Below are positions 6,848 to 14,701 of a stretch of 41,396 bases of DNA, one piece after another. The translations under genes and the position numbers were made by a program. The stretch is from CAZKUN01 sp964555935 (lineage in GTDB: Bacteria > Armatimonadota > Zipacnadia > Zipacnadales > VGFC01): positions 1-41,396 of the forward strand of contig CAZKUN010000059.1 in NCBI GenBank assembly GCA_964555935.1, in the 5' to 3' direction. Below the pieces are notes generated by a model. The model was not told the origin of the DNA, searched no databases, and saw only the letters and a program-made list of their open reading frames with translations. Every line of letters begins with the position of its first letter. The stretch's first letter is position 1.

Positions 6848-8942
6848 GCCGCCGCTTGTAGGCCTTTGTGATCGCAGGTGCTTTCAGCGCTCCCTGGTAC
6901 AGCTTCACCTCATCGATGACGCCCGTGAAGCCGCACTCCTCGTCGTAGGGCCCGACCTTGGTCGCGATGTCGATCCCGATCTCAATTCCCTCATTCGGGT
7001 TGGCGCGAATGACGCCTTCGCCCTGCTCGCTCGCCGCGAGCACGCCGTTCACGTAGAGCTGGAGTTCGCCCGTGCCCGTGATGACGCCTACCAAGTGCGT
7101 CCAGTCCTCGCCCACGGTGTCCGGGCTCTCCGCCATGTAGAGCGTCCCGGCTAGCCGCGCGGCAAAGCATGGCCTGCCCTCGCTGAGGTAGAGCGCGCAC
7201 CCGTGCGTCTGCCCTCCCTGGGCCAGGACGACGCCATCCGCCTTCTCTGGTTTGATCCACGCTTCGACGGTCCATGGCTTGCCTGTCGGATCGACCGCCT
7301 CGCTGCGGGGGATCACGACCGATTGCTTCCCATCGAACGCGAGCGCTGAGCCGGCCATGCCCTCGGTCCACGTCGCGCCATTGATCGCGCCATCCGGCCC
7401 CGGCATTGACGACGCGGCGGTGGCTCCCTGGCCCTCGTCCAGGTCGTAATGGGCGAGTAGCTTCACCGGCGCGGTCACCGGCATCGGGCCCGGGGCGGGG
7501 GCGTACTTGGTCTCCTGGAGCAAACGCGCAAGCTCCGTCTTCATCTCCGCCAGGACGCTCGCGTACGCCGGATCCAACGCGAGGTTATTCATCTCGGTGG
7601 GATCAGCTTGGAGGTCGTACAGCTCGTCGATGTCGTCGATGTCAGGGAAGGTGATGTACTTCCAGCGCTCGGTCCGCACGCCAAACATCGTCGGGATGCC
7701 CGGTAGCCAACCCTCCTTGAAGTACTCGTAGAGCCATGACTGGCGCCAATCGGGGCTCTCGCCCGCGATGATCCGCGCGAAGCTCTCGCCCTGCATCTCT
7801 CGTGGCGCGTCGACACCCGCGAGAGCCAGCATCGTGGGGGCGATGTCGATGTCGAGGACCATCTGCTCCGGCGTCAGACCGGTTCCAGCGACGCGCGGGT
7901 AGCGGACGAGCATCGGGATCCGGATCGACTCCTCGTACATGAGTCGTTTGTCGCCGCGGCGGTGCTCGCCCTGGAAGTAGCCGTTGTCGCTGGTGAAGAC
8001 GATCACCGTGTCGTCGAGGATTCCCTGCTCCTCGAGCGTGTCGATAACTTGGCCGACGCTCTCGTCGATTGAGAGCATCATCCGGTAGTAGTTCAGCCGG
8101 CTCTCGTTGCGGGGCTGCCACTGCCCCGGGGGCATCGCGTCCGGCACGGGCTTGTCCGCGTTCTTCAGCATCGCGTCCTTGTGAGCGCCCCGCACCATCC
8201 CCTCGCGGATCCACGCCGGTTTGTCGGCGAAGGTGCTGTTGAAGCTCTCGGGCTCCTCGATCATCACATCCGCGAACGCGTCCTTGTGCCGCTCGGCGGG
8301 GATGAAGGGGCCATGGATCGCCTTATGCGCGAAGTACAGGCAGAACGGCTGGGCGCGATCTTGCTCGATGAAGTCCGTCGCGTATTCGGTGAGAATGTCG
8401 GTCATGTAGCCTTCCTGCGTGAAGACGCGACCGTTCTCATTCAACTCCGGGTTGAAATGCACTCCCTGCCCGCGGAAGCTCAGCCAGTAGTCAAAGCCGG
8501 GTCGCGGATCCGACTGAGGCGCCATGTGCCACTTGCCGACATAGCCGGTCTCGTAGCCACTCCCTTGAAGGACCTGAGGCCATGTCCGCAGCGACGGGTC
8601 GTAGTCGTTCGCTTCGTTGGTGCGCACGTTGTGGACGTGGGCGTGGGTGCCCGTCAGGAAGCATCCGCGCGCCGGCGAGCAGAGACTGATCGTCACGAAG
8701 GCATTCTCGAATCGCACGCCCTCATTGGCGATACGGTCGATGTTGGGCGTCTCCAGGAACGGGTGATCCATGCAGCTCAGCGCGTCCCACCGGAGGTCAT
8801 CGATGAGGATGAAGATGATGTTGGGGCGTCGGTCCCCCGCCGCCTCAGCGCGCTCGCCGAGAGCCAGCGGGGCTAGCGCGGCAGCGCCGCCGGCGGCGGT
8901 GATGTGACGGATGGCTTCGCGGCGGCTGATGCGATCAGACAT
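6840..8942 (-). CDS. Tat-exported sulfatase with C-terminal LamG-like domain
   Basis: A 700-residue secreted type I sulfatase. The N-terminus ISRREAIRHITAAGGAAALAP looks like a twin-arginine signal. The catalytic domain starts at RPNIIFILIDD (metal ligands D48, D49) and has the formylglycine site C88-S-P-A-R. The rest shows YVGKWH, TSDNGYF and WLYEYF-type segments as in N-sulphoglucosamine/choline-type sulfatases. The last 200 residues or so (about 495 to 695) form a concanavalin-like LamG_3 domain (AHYDLDEGQG, WTVEAWIKP, VGVITGTGELQLYVNG, GVIDEVKLY), likely binding a polysaccharide. Formylglycine formation needs a maturation enzyme not identified in this window. It lies downstream of mutL on the same strand. 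Specific substrate unknown. Confidence 0.9.
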   Translation of the reverse strand: MSDRISRREAIRHITAAGGAAALAPLALGERAEAAGDRRPNIIFILIDDLRWDALSCMDHPFLETPNIDRIANEGVRFENAFVTISLCSPARGCFLTGTHAHVHNVRTNEANDYDPSLRTWPQVLQGSGYETGYVGKWHMAPQSDPRPGFDYWLSFRGQGVHFNPELNENGRVFTQEGYMTDILTEYATDFIEQDRAQPFCLYFAHKAIHGPFIPAERHKDAFADVMIEEPESFNSTFADKPAWIREGMVRGAHKDAMLKNADKPVPDAMPPGQWQPRNESRLNYYRMMLSIDESVGQVIDTLEEQGILDDTVIVFTSDNGYFQGEHRRGDKRLMYEESIRIPMLVRYPRVAGTGLTPEQMVLDIDIAPTMLALAGVDAPREMQGESFARIIAGESPDWRQSWLYEYFKEGWLPGIPTMFGVRTERWKYITFPDIDDIDELYDLQADPTEMNNLALDPAYASVLAEMKTELARLLQETKYAPAPGPMPVTAPVKLLAHYDLDEGQGATAASSMPGPDGAINGATWTEGMAGSALAFDGKQSVVIPRSEAVDPTGKPWTVEAWIKPEKADGVVLAQGGQTHGCALYLSEGRPCFAARLAGTLYMAESPDTVGEDWTHLVGVITGTGELQLYVNGVLAASEQGEGVIRANPNEGIEIGIDIATKVGPYDEECGFTGVIDEVKLYQGALKAPAITKAYKRRPI

Positions 8943-8981
8943 ATGCGCTCCTTGCTCACGTGCCTTCATCTGTTCCCGTGG

Positions 8982-9001
8982 TGCAGGCATTCCTGCCTGC
9001 A
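8982..9001. repeat. Perfect 8-bp palindrome with 4-base loop (REP-like)
   Basis: TGCAGGCA (8982-8989) and TGCCTGCA (8994-9001) are separated by TTCC in the 64-base gap between mutL and the sulfatase gene. The size and position are like a repetitive extragenic palindrome. No second copy was noticed in this window, so dispersal in the genome is a guess. On the minus strand it lies just after the mutL stop codon and could act as its 3' stabiliser. Confidence 0.45.
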
Positions 9002-9006
9002 GCCGT

Positions 9007-10773
9007 TCATCGTTCGAATCGGCGATCAAGCTCGCGAATCGGCAGGCCGATGATGATCGGGTCGCCATGCGGGCAGATGCCGGGCGATGTCGTCTTCGCG
9101 AGGTCCTGCACGAGCTGTTCGGCCTCGCGTGGCTGGAGGTGATCGCCGGCCTTGATCGCCGCGTGACAGGAGGCCGTCGCGCGGGCCAATTCCCGCCGGG
9201 CGTCGATGTCGGGCGGAACATCCTTGCTCGACATGTCCTCCGCGAGGCCGCGCAGGACTTCCTCGTAGTTGCGGCCCTCCAGGAAGGTCGGTATCGCGCG
9301 GATCAGCCAAGCTGACTTCCCGAACGGCTCCAGCTCGTAGCCCATTTCCAGCAGGATATTGAGATGGTCCTGCACGGCGCCCGATTCAGCCGGCGACAGC
9401 TCTACCGATACCGGGACGGTCAGTCGTTGCGTCCGCGAATGCCGACCCGTCTCGCCGGCGCGCATCCTTTCGATCAACACTTGCTCGGACGCGCGGTGCT
9501 GGTTGATGAGCACCATGGCGTCAGTCGTCTCGGCCACGATGTACGTGTTCCTCAACTGCCCCAGCACCCGCACGTCGCTGAGGTCGATCTGAGCGGGCGC
9601 GGAAGTGGCTGGCATTGCGGGCGTGAAGACGGTCGACGTCGGCTCCGTGCCGTGGACCTCAATGCCCTCGTCGTGCTCGTCGACGCGATCGTGGAACGGG
9701 TTCACGCGGCGCGGGAAGAGCCCGCCCGTGACGCTCTCGGGTTCGGGGCTTGGGTGCCTGGTGAAGGACGCCTCGCCGATCATGTCGGCTTCTTGCAGCG
9801 CCTTTGATGCGGCTTGCTCGACGAGGTCGTAGACCTCCCATGGGCGGCTGAAGCGGACATCGATCTTCGTCGGGTGGGCATTGGGGTCGATGAATCGCGG
9901 AGATGCGGTCGATGACAGGCTGCATATGGGGTGGCGGCCGCTCGGCAGGATCGCGCCGAAGGCCCGGCCGAGCGCGTGGCTCATCATCCGGCTGCGAACG
10001 AAGCGCCCGTTGATGAAGAAGTGCTGGTGCGTGCGATTGGCGCGGGTGAGGCGGGGCGTTGAGACATAGCCCGTGATCTGCATGTCAGGCGCGATGTAGC
10101 TGAGGGGCACGAAGTCGCGCGCGCTGGACGCGCCATACATCAGCGTCAGCACCGGCAGCAGGTCGCCCGTCGCGGGGGAGACGAAGATGGTGGCGTCGTC
10201 GTGGATGACCCGAAACGCGATGTCGGGATAGCACAACGCCAGGCGTTGGGCCCAATCCACGCAGTGTCCGCGCTCGGTGTTGGTGACCTTCAGGAATTTG
10301 AGCCGCGCGGGCGTGTTGTAGAAGAGATCCGTGACCTCGACCATCGTCCCCGCCGGACACCCCACGGTGTGGATGTCCTTCACCTCGCCGCCCTCGACGA
10401 GCAGTTCAACTCCCTCGTCGGCGTCGTGTTCGCGCGTGACGATGCGGAAGCGCGACACGGCCGCGATGCTTGGCAGCGCCTCGCCGCGGAAGCCTAGGGT
10501 CATGATCTCGGCCAGGTCGTCAGCCTGGTGGATCTTGCTGGTGGCGAACCGTTGGATCGACAGCACCGCGTCGTCGGCGTCCATGCCCGAGCCGTCGTCG
10601 GTGACGCGGATCATGCGCTTGCCGCCGTCGGCCAACTCGACGGTGATGCGCTTGCCGCCGGCGTCGATGGCGTTCTCGAGCAGTTCCTTGACGATGCTCG
10701 CCGGTCGCTCCACCACCTCGCCCGCCGCGATGCGGTTGGCGGTCAAGTCATCGAGCACGTTGATCTGTCCCAT
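9007..10773 (-). CDS. mutL: DNA mismatch repair protein MutL
   Basis: A 588-residue protein. The N-terminal GHKL ATPase is complete: E30/N34 in KELLENAIDAG, DDGSGM, and TLGFRGEALPSI; then VNVHPTK-like NAHPTKIDVRFS. After an acidic, Pro-rich linker (about residues 330-410) comes the C-terminal dimerisation domain starting at VLGQLRNTYIVAE. The endonuclease motif DQHAxxE reads N424-Q-H-R-A-S-E430, so the metal-binding Asp is Asn. The other conserved site pieces, SCHAAIKAGDHL and CPHGDPIIIGL, remain. ATG 10773 has AAAGGAC upstream. The gene is divergent from the pilin-like cluster, and no mutS is visible. Whether it still nicks DNA is doubtful (see findings). Confidence 0.95.
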   Translation of the reverse strand: MGQINVLDDLTANRIAAGEVVERPASIVKELLENAIDAGGKRITVELADGGKRMIRVTDDGSGMDADDAVLSIQRFATSKIHQADDLAEIMTLGFRGEALPSIAAVSRFRIVTREHDADEGVELLVEGGEVKDIHTVGCPAGTMVEVTDLFYNTPARLKFLKVTNTERGHCVDWAQRLALCYPDIAFRVIHDDATIFVSPATGDLLPVLTLMYGASSARDFVPLSYIAPDMQITGYVSTPRLTRANRTHQHFFINGRFVRSRMMSHALGRAFGAILPSGRHPICSLSSTASPRFIDPNAHPTKIDVRFSRPWEVYDLVEQAASKALQEADMIGEASFTRHPSPEPESVTGGLFPRRVNPFHDRVDEHDEGIEVHGTEPTSTVFTPAMPATSAPAQIDLSDVRVLGQLRNTYIVAETTDAMVLINQHRASEQVLIERMRAGETGRHSRTQRLTVPVSVELSPAESGAVQDHLNILLEMGYELEPFGKSAWLIRAIPTFLEGRNYEEVLRGLAEDMSSKDVPPDIDARRELARATASCHAAIKAGDHLQPREAEQLVQDLAKTTSPGICPHGDPIIIGLPIRELDRRFER

Positions 10774-10879
10774 CAGTGTCCTTTGCCGTGAGGGTATCGA
10801 ACGCCCATTCCCCCGTTGCCTTCGGATCGCCTGCCTGCGAGGCGGATGCGCCGTCGCGAGCGTCGTTGAGGAGGAGGCG

Positions 10880-11430
10880 ATGGCAATGGAGCGCGAGGAC
10901 AACCCCAACGCGGCGGCATACAAGGAGCGCCACCGGTCTGTCATGCAGGCATTCGCGGGCGTCTTCATCGTGGCGGCTGTGCTGGTCGTGGGTTTTGCGG
11001 GGCTCATGCTAATTGGACGCCCGGGTCTGAGGCAGCTTGACTGCCACCTCAACTTCGAACACATGAGCGTCGCGCTCAGCATGTATGCTGACGACCACGA
11101 CGGGCATCTGCCGCTCGCCGAGAGCTGGACCGATGGCCTGTTACCCCATTACTCCGGCGATAGTCATGGGCGGGCGATGCTTAGTTGTCCGTCGGTCCGC
11201 GATGGGGGACATGTCATGAATCCTCAAGCGAGCGGGCTGAAGGTGGAGGACATCCCGGATCCCGGTCAGTTGGTAGTGGTTTTCGACGGCGAGGCGGCTG
11301 GAACGCCGTGGGCGGCGAGGAGTTGGTCCGAGGACGGCACCGTGGCGATTCGTGGCATGTCGTCTTCGCAGACACGGCGATCCGGAGCGAATCCGGGGTA
11401 TACGAAGATGAGCCGCGGTGGACACCATGA
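10880..11430 (+). pseudogene. Pilin-like H-X9-DG-type paralog 1, broken by one frameshift
   Basis: It starts at ATG 10880 behind GAGGAGGAGG. A cytoplasmic N-terminus and one TM helix (about residues 28-50) precede CHLNFEHMSVALSMYADDHDGHLPLAESWTD, the pattern of the pilin-like proteins that carry an H-X9-DG region in Planctomycetota and Armatimonadota. The frame holds to FDGEA near 11295. Inserting one base there continues as GWNAVGGEELV, then RHRGDSWHVVFADTAIR, and stops at 11428-11430, exactly as in the two following paralogs. Without that base the frame runs on in nonsense to 11644. A sequencing deletion is more likely than a true mutation, given the N gap 260 bases away. Its stop overlaps the next ATG. 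Function unknown, perhaps a minor pilin or secretion-related surface protein. Confidence 0.7.
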
Positions 11431-11964
11431 GCGAACCACGCACCGGCCCGCGACGTTGGGGGCCCGCGCCTGCCCTCGTGCTTGTCGTCTGTGTGCTCGT
11501 CATGTGCGTCGTGGCACTGGGCGGGGCCCTTATGCGATACGCACACAAGAGAGTCGATTCGCTCTCGTGCCACAAGAATCTGATCCAGGCGGGCCTCTCG
11601 CTGCACATGTACGCCCACGATTACGGCGGACGCTTCCCTCCTGATGCGTGGTGCGACCACGTGCTAGTCTACTCCAGGGCCCGCTTCGTNNNNNNNNNNG
11701 TTCACGTGCCCGCTGCTGCCCGACGCCAGCGGCGGCTACGCTTTCAACGAAGCCTTGCGCGGGCGCAGCCTGGGAGACGTGGGCGACCCCGCGACGACGC
11801 CCTTGCTGTTTGACGGGCCGCGCGGGTGGAATGTCTACGCCGGGCCCGGCGACGTCCGGGCAGCGCATGGGGGCGGGTGGCAAGTTGTATACGTCGACAG
11901 TTACGTTCGCTGGCGGTCCTCCGAGGATGTTGACGCTCTGCAGTGGAACCCCCAGTCGGAATGA
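11427..11964 (+). CDS. Pilin-like H-X9-DG-type paralog 2, interrupted by assembly gap
   Basis: ATG 11427 overlaps the stop of paralog 1 (ATGA). One TM helix (about residues 13-34) is followed by CHKNLIQAGLSLHMYAHDYGGRFPPDAW, matching paralogs 1 and 3. Ten Ns (11690-11699) cut the gene. After the gap the frame that continues the family is FTCPLLPDASGGYAFNEAL, then LLFDGPRGWNVYAGPGD and AHGGGWQVVYVDSYVRW. This is one frame different from the first half, so the true gap length is not ten, or at least not in frame. The stop TGA 11962-11964 overlaps the ATG of paralog 3. Role unknown. Confidence 0.7.
11690..11699. other. Assembly gap, ten Ns
   Basis: A run of ten N characters inside paralog 2. 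The coding frame before and after does not match across exactly ten bases, so the number is a placeholder. Confidence 0.99.
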
Positions 11965-12632
11965 CTGAGACTCCTGTTGAACCAACCGAACTGAATCCTT
12001 GGTATCGCCGGCTGGCGGCCGTCTCGATCGGCCTGGCGCTGCTCGGAACCGTGGCGACGCCAATCCTCGCGGCGCTGGGCCTCGTTCTCGGCGCGGCGTG
12101 CTGGCGGCTGATCCGCAACGCCGGAGGCGATCGCAAGGACGCCGACACCTCGATCATGGGCACTGTCTTCTCGGCGCTCGTGCTGGTGGCGATGCTGACG
12201 CTGCCGCCGGTGATTCGGAAGATGGGCGATGAAGCCGGTCGCGGGATGTGCGCGGCGCAACAGAAGCAATTGCATGTCGCGATGTCCGCCTATTACACCG
12301 ACTACGACGCCTGCTACCCCCTGGCCGACAACTGGTCAGACGCCCTGCGCGAAGTCAGCGGCGTGCCTGAAGCCGCGTTCATCTGTCCCAAGCAAGTCGA
12401 CCTCCGCTCTGGCTTTGTGCTGAACGAGAGGGTCGCCGGCGTTCACCGCGACGCGAAGCCGCCGCCGGATGATCTCGTGGTGCTGTTTGAGGGAGCAACG
12501 GGGTGGAACGGCTCGGGATGGAGTCAGGAATTCGTGGCGCGACACGGACCGTTTGGCGCCGTGCTCTGCGCCGATGGCGTCGTCAAGTGGATCAAGCCGG
12601 AGCAGGTGTCAGAGGTCTCGTGGGATCCGTAG
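11961..12632 (+). CDS. Pilin-like H-X9-DG-type paralog 3, two extra TM segments
   Basis: A 223-residue protein whose ATG 11961 overlaps the preceding stop (ATGA), suggesting coupled translation of all three paralogs. Unlike the others it has an N-terminal helical hairpin (about residues 20-52) before the anchoring TM helix (about 70-90). It then has CAAQQKQLHVAMSAYYTDYDACYPLADNWSD, FICPKQ, VVLFEGATGWNGSG and RHGPFGAVLCADGVVKW. The last segment is the most complete H-X9-DG form of the three (H, then ADGVVKW). There is no prepilin peptidase site (G followed by FTLIE), so it is not a classical pilin. The neighbouring FAD oxidoreductase converges with it, 9 bases away. Confidence 0.7.
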   Translation: MTETPVEPTELNPWYRRLAAVSIGLALLGTVATPILAALGLVLGAACWRLIRNAGGDRKDADTSIMGTVFSALVLVAMLTLPPVIRKMGDEAGRGMCAAQQKQLHVAMSAYYTDYDACYPLADNWSDALREVSGVPEAAFICPKQVDLRSGFVLNERVAGVHRDAKPPPDDLVVLFEGATGWNGSGWSQEFVARHGPFGAVLCADGVVKWIKPEQVSEVSWDP

Positions 12633-12641
12633 GCTCCGGCC

Positions 12642-13991
12642 TCAGAGGACAATCGACCCGCCGTCAGCCAACGCGCGCCGCAGTGCCGCAGTATCCACGT
12701 CGCCCACGGACGTCCCGCCCTCGAGGGCGAGATAGGCGCCAACCCCGGCAGCCTCTCCCATCTGGTTGCAGTTTACCATGACCCGCACGGCCCCGAATGC
12801 CACTTCATCCGCATCCAAGATCCGTCCGGTAGCCAGCACGTTCCCCGCATCATGCGGGACGAGGCTGTCGTAGGGAACTTGGTAGAACGTCGGATCTACG
12901 TCGCTCGGGTCGCGCCAGCGTCCGTGTTCCTGCGGATGCCCTGGCCGGGAGATGACTTCCGTGCCATCCAAATGCCGGAACGTGATGCCGGGGCGGTCGT
13001 GATGGTGCACGTCCGCCGGGTACGTGCCGTTCGCGATGGCATCAGGGAAGCGCCTCCCGCGCAGCACGTCATCCCCGGTCAGCCGGTACCGCGCGACGAT
13101 GTGTCTCGATTCGCGCAAGCCCAAAGCAGACGGCAGTGCGGTCAAGGCGGGAGGATCATCTACGCCTGCCTGTCGCAGAGCCTCCACGACGGCCCGCACC
13201 TGGCGGCGTCCCTCCATCTCTGCCTCGGTGAGGCTGTCCGCGTCCGTCGGGTCAAGCTCGTAGACGCGAGTGCCTGCGAGCATGTACTCGTCCGTGCCGG
13301 GAACGCGCGCGCCCCACACAAAGCCCTCCGGCAGCCCCAAAGCCGGCCCATGCTCTCTCAGGGCCGCCCCCAGGCGGAAGCCTGCCGGCATATCCCAGCC
13401 AGCGAACCGGGCCGCCGCGGTGGCCGGTTGCGGATGCGGCGCGGACCATGTCTCAACGCCTGCTCGCGCGACGATATCGCCATCACCCGTCGCATCGATG
13501 AACACGCGCGCCCGTATGGCCCGGCAACCGGACTTGCTCTCGGTGATGACGGCATCTAACCGCCCATCCTCCGTGTGGGCGGTCGTGGCAAGCGCGTGCA
13601 AAAAGGGACGCACGCCTGCGGCGCAGATCAGTTCATCCAGCTCGAGCTTCAGTTCCTCGGTGTTTAGCCTGAAGGCAGATGACACGGAGCCCGGATCTTG
13701 CTCCACCGCGCCCCGGCGTCTCAAGCGGTCAATGATCTCCTCAGTCATGCCTCCGATGATCTGAAGCTCGTTCTGGGTGTCGTGAAGCCGGTGCCACACG
13801 TTCACCAGACCGCACGTCGCCACCCCACCGAAGCAGTTCTGGCGTTCGACGATCGCCACACGTGCCCCGAGCCGCGCGGCGCGGACGGCGGCGAACACGC
13901 CGGTGCAACTCCCTCCGATGACGCAGACATCGCACTCATGACAGACGGGGATTTCGCGGGCGGCCTGGTGGATCGTGGGCGCGGGCGGCAT
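12642..13991 (-). CDS. FAD-dependent oxidoreductase (FAD_oxidored, PF12831 type)
   Basis: A 449-residue flavoprotein. The nucleotide-binding fold at residues about 20-50 reads CDVCVIGGSCTGVFAAVRA ending in the acidic VERQ, with Ser in place of the third Gly. It is followed by NCFGGVATCGLVNVW, the Cys-containing loop typical of this family. The second FAD segment is RARVFIDATGDGDIVARAG, and the C-terminus has NVLATGRILDADEVAFGAVRVM with MGEAAGVGAYLAL. Members are widespread in Planctomycetota, Lentisphaerota and Armatimonadota, often near sugar degradation genes, but their substrates are unknown. ATG 13991 has AGGAG upstream. It follows the MgtC gene by 14 bases and is probably the last gene of that minus-strand operon. 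Confidence 0.85.
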   Translation of the reverse strand: MPPAPTIHQAAREIPVCHECDVCVIGGSCTGVFAAVRAARLGARVAIVERQNCFGGVATCGLVNVWHRLHDTQNELQIIGGMTEEIIDRLRRRGAVEQDPGSVSSAFRLNTEELKLELDELICAAGVRPFLHALATTAHTEDGRLDAVITESKSGCRAIRARVFIDATGDGDIVARAGVETWSAPHPQPATAAARFAGWDMPAGFRLGAALREHGPALGLPEGFVWGARVPGTDEYMLAGTRVYELDPTDADSLTEAEMEGRRQVRAVVEALRQAGVDDPPALTALPSALGLRESRHIVARYRLTGDDVLRGRRFPDAIANGTYPADVHHHDRPGITFRHLDGTEVISRPGHPQEHGRWRDPSDVDPTFYQVPYDSLVPHDAGNVLATGRILDADEVAFGAVRVMVNCNQMGEAAGVGAYLALEGGTSVGDVDTAALRRALADGGSIVL

Positions 13992-14005
13992 GAGAAGGCT
14001 CCTGG

Positions 14006-14671
14006 CTAGGCCATCCTCACCGACTTGACCCCTCGCAGTTGCGCGACGTGGTCGATGATGTCGGCGGTCTCGACCTGTTTCACGTCCGGCAGGTCGATCA
14101 TCGCCTTTGATGCGCCCGTATCCGCATCTGCTGAGAGCTGCATGGACTCCGGCTCGTGTCCGAACGCCACGAGCGCCTTCCGCAGCTCCGGCAGCGACAT
14201 CCGCATGGGGTCCATCTCGACGTGCAGGCATAGGATTCGGCGCGTCTTGAAGAGCTTGTCCTCGGCCATCTTCAGGCATGTCAGGCTGGCGTAGAGCAGC
14301 ACGGTCGCCGCGATGACCATCTGCCACCAGCCCATCCCTGATGCCATCCCCACTGCCGCCACCGACCAGATCGAGGCCGCCGTGGTCAGCCCTCGGACCG
14401 AGCCGCCATAGCGGATGATCGTCCCCGCGCCGAGGAAGCCGATGCCCGTCACGATCTGCGCGGCGATTCGCGCCTTGTCGTGATCCTTGCCCGCCATGAC
14501 GATGGACGCCATCGTGAACACGCACGCGCCCGCGCTGACCAGCAGGTGCGTCCGGAGCCCCGCAGCCTGTTCGTGCCGCTCGCGTTCCTGGCCGACGAGC
14601 GCGCCCGCGACGCCCGCCATGAGCAGACGCAATGTCATCACGTGCCATGGGAGGTACTCGAAGCCTTCCAT
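14006..14671 (-). CDS. MgtC/SapB family inner membrane protein
   Basis: A 221-residue protein. The N-terminal 130 residues have the four to five TM helices of MgtC/SapB with the hallmark segments LLMAGVAGALVGQERER, GLRTHLLVSAGACVF, QIVTGIGFLGAGTIIR and VRGLTTAASIWSVAAVGMASG. The soluble C-terminal part (about 140-221) looks like the ACT-like domain of longer MgtC proteins. In Salmonella and Mycobacterium, MgtC supports growth in low magnesium and restrains the F-ATPase; in free-living bacteria the role is less clear. It lies between the deacetylase (30 bases upstream) and the FAD enzyme (14 bases downstream) on the same strand. Confidence 0.92.
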   Translation of the reverse strand: MEGFEYLPWHVMTLRLLMAGVAGALVGQERERHEQAAGLRTHLLVSAGACVFTMASIVMAGKDHDKARIAAQIVTGIGFLGAGTIIRYGGSVRGLTTAASIWSVAAVGMASGMGWWQMVIAATVLLYASLTCLKMAEDKLFKTRRILCLHVEMDPMRMSLPELRKALVAFGHEPESMQLSADADTGASKAMIDLPDVKQVETADIIDHVAQLRGVKSVRMA

Positions 14672-14701
14672 CTCTCATCTCCACCGTGCCGCGCGTCCGG
14701 C

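Noticed and set aside
11300..11644. Read-through of paralog 1 to a 255-residue protein
   Set aside because: Sequence after 11300 in that frame is Arg/Pro/Cys-rich nonsense, whereas the -1 frame continues the family motif.
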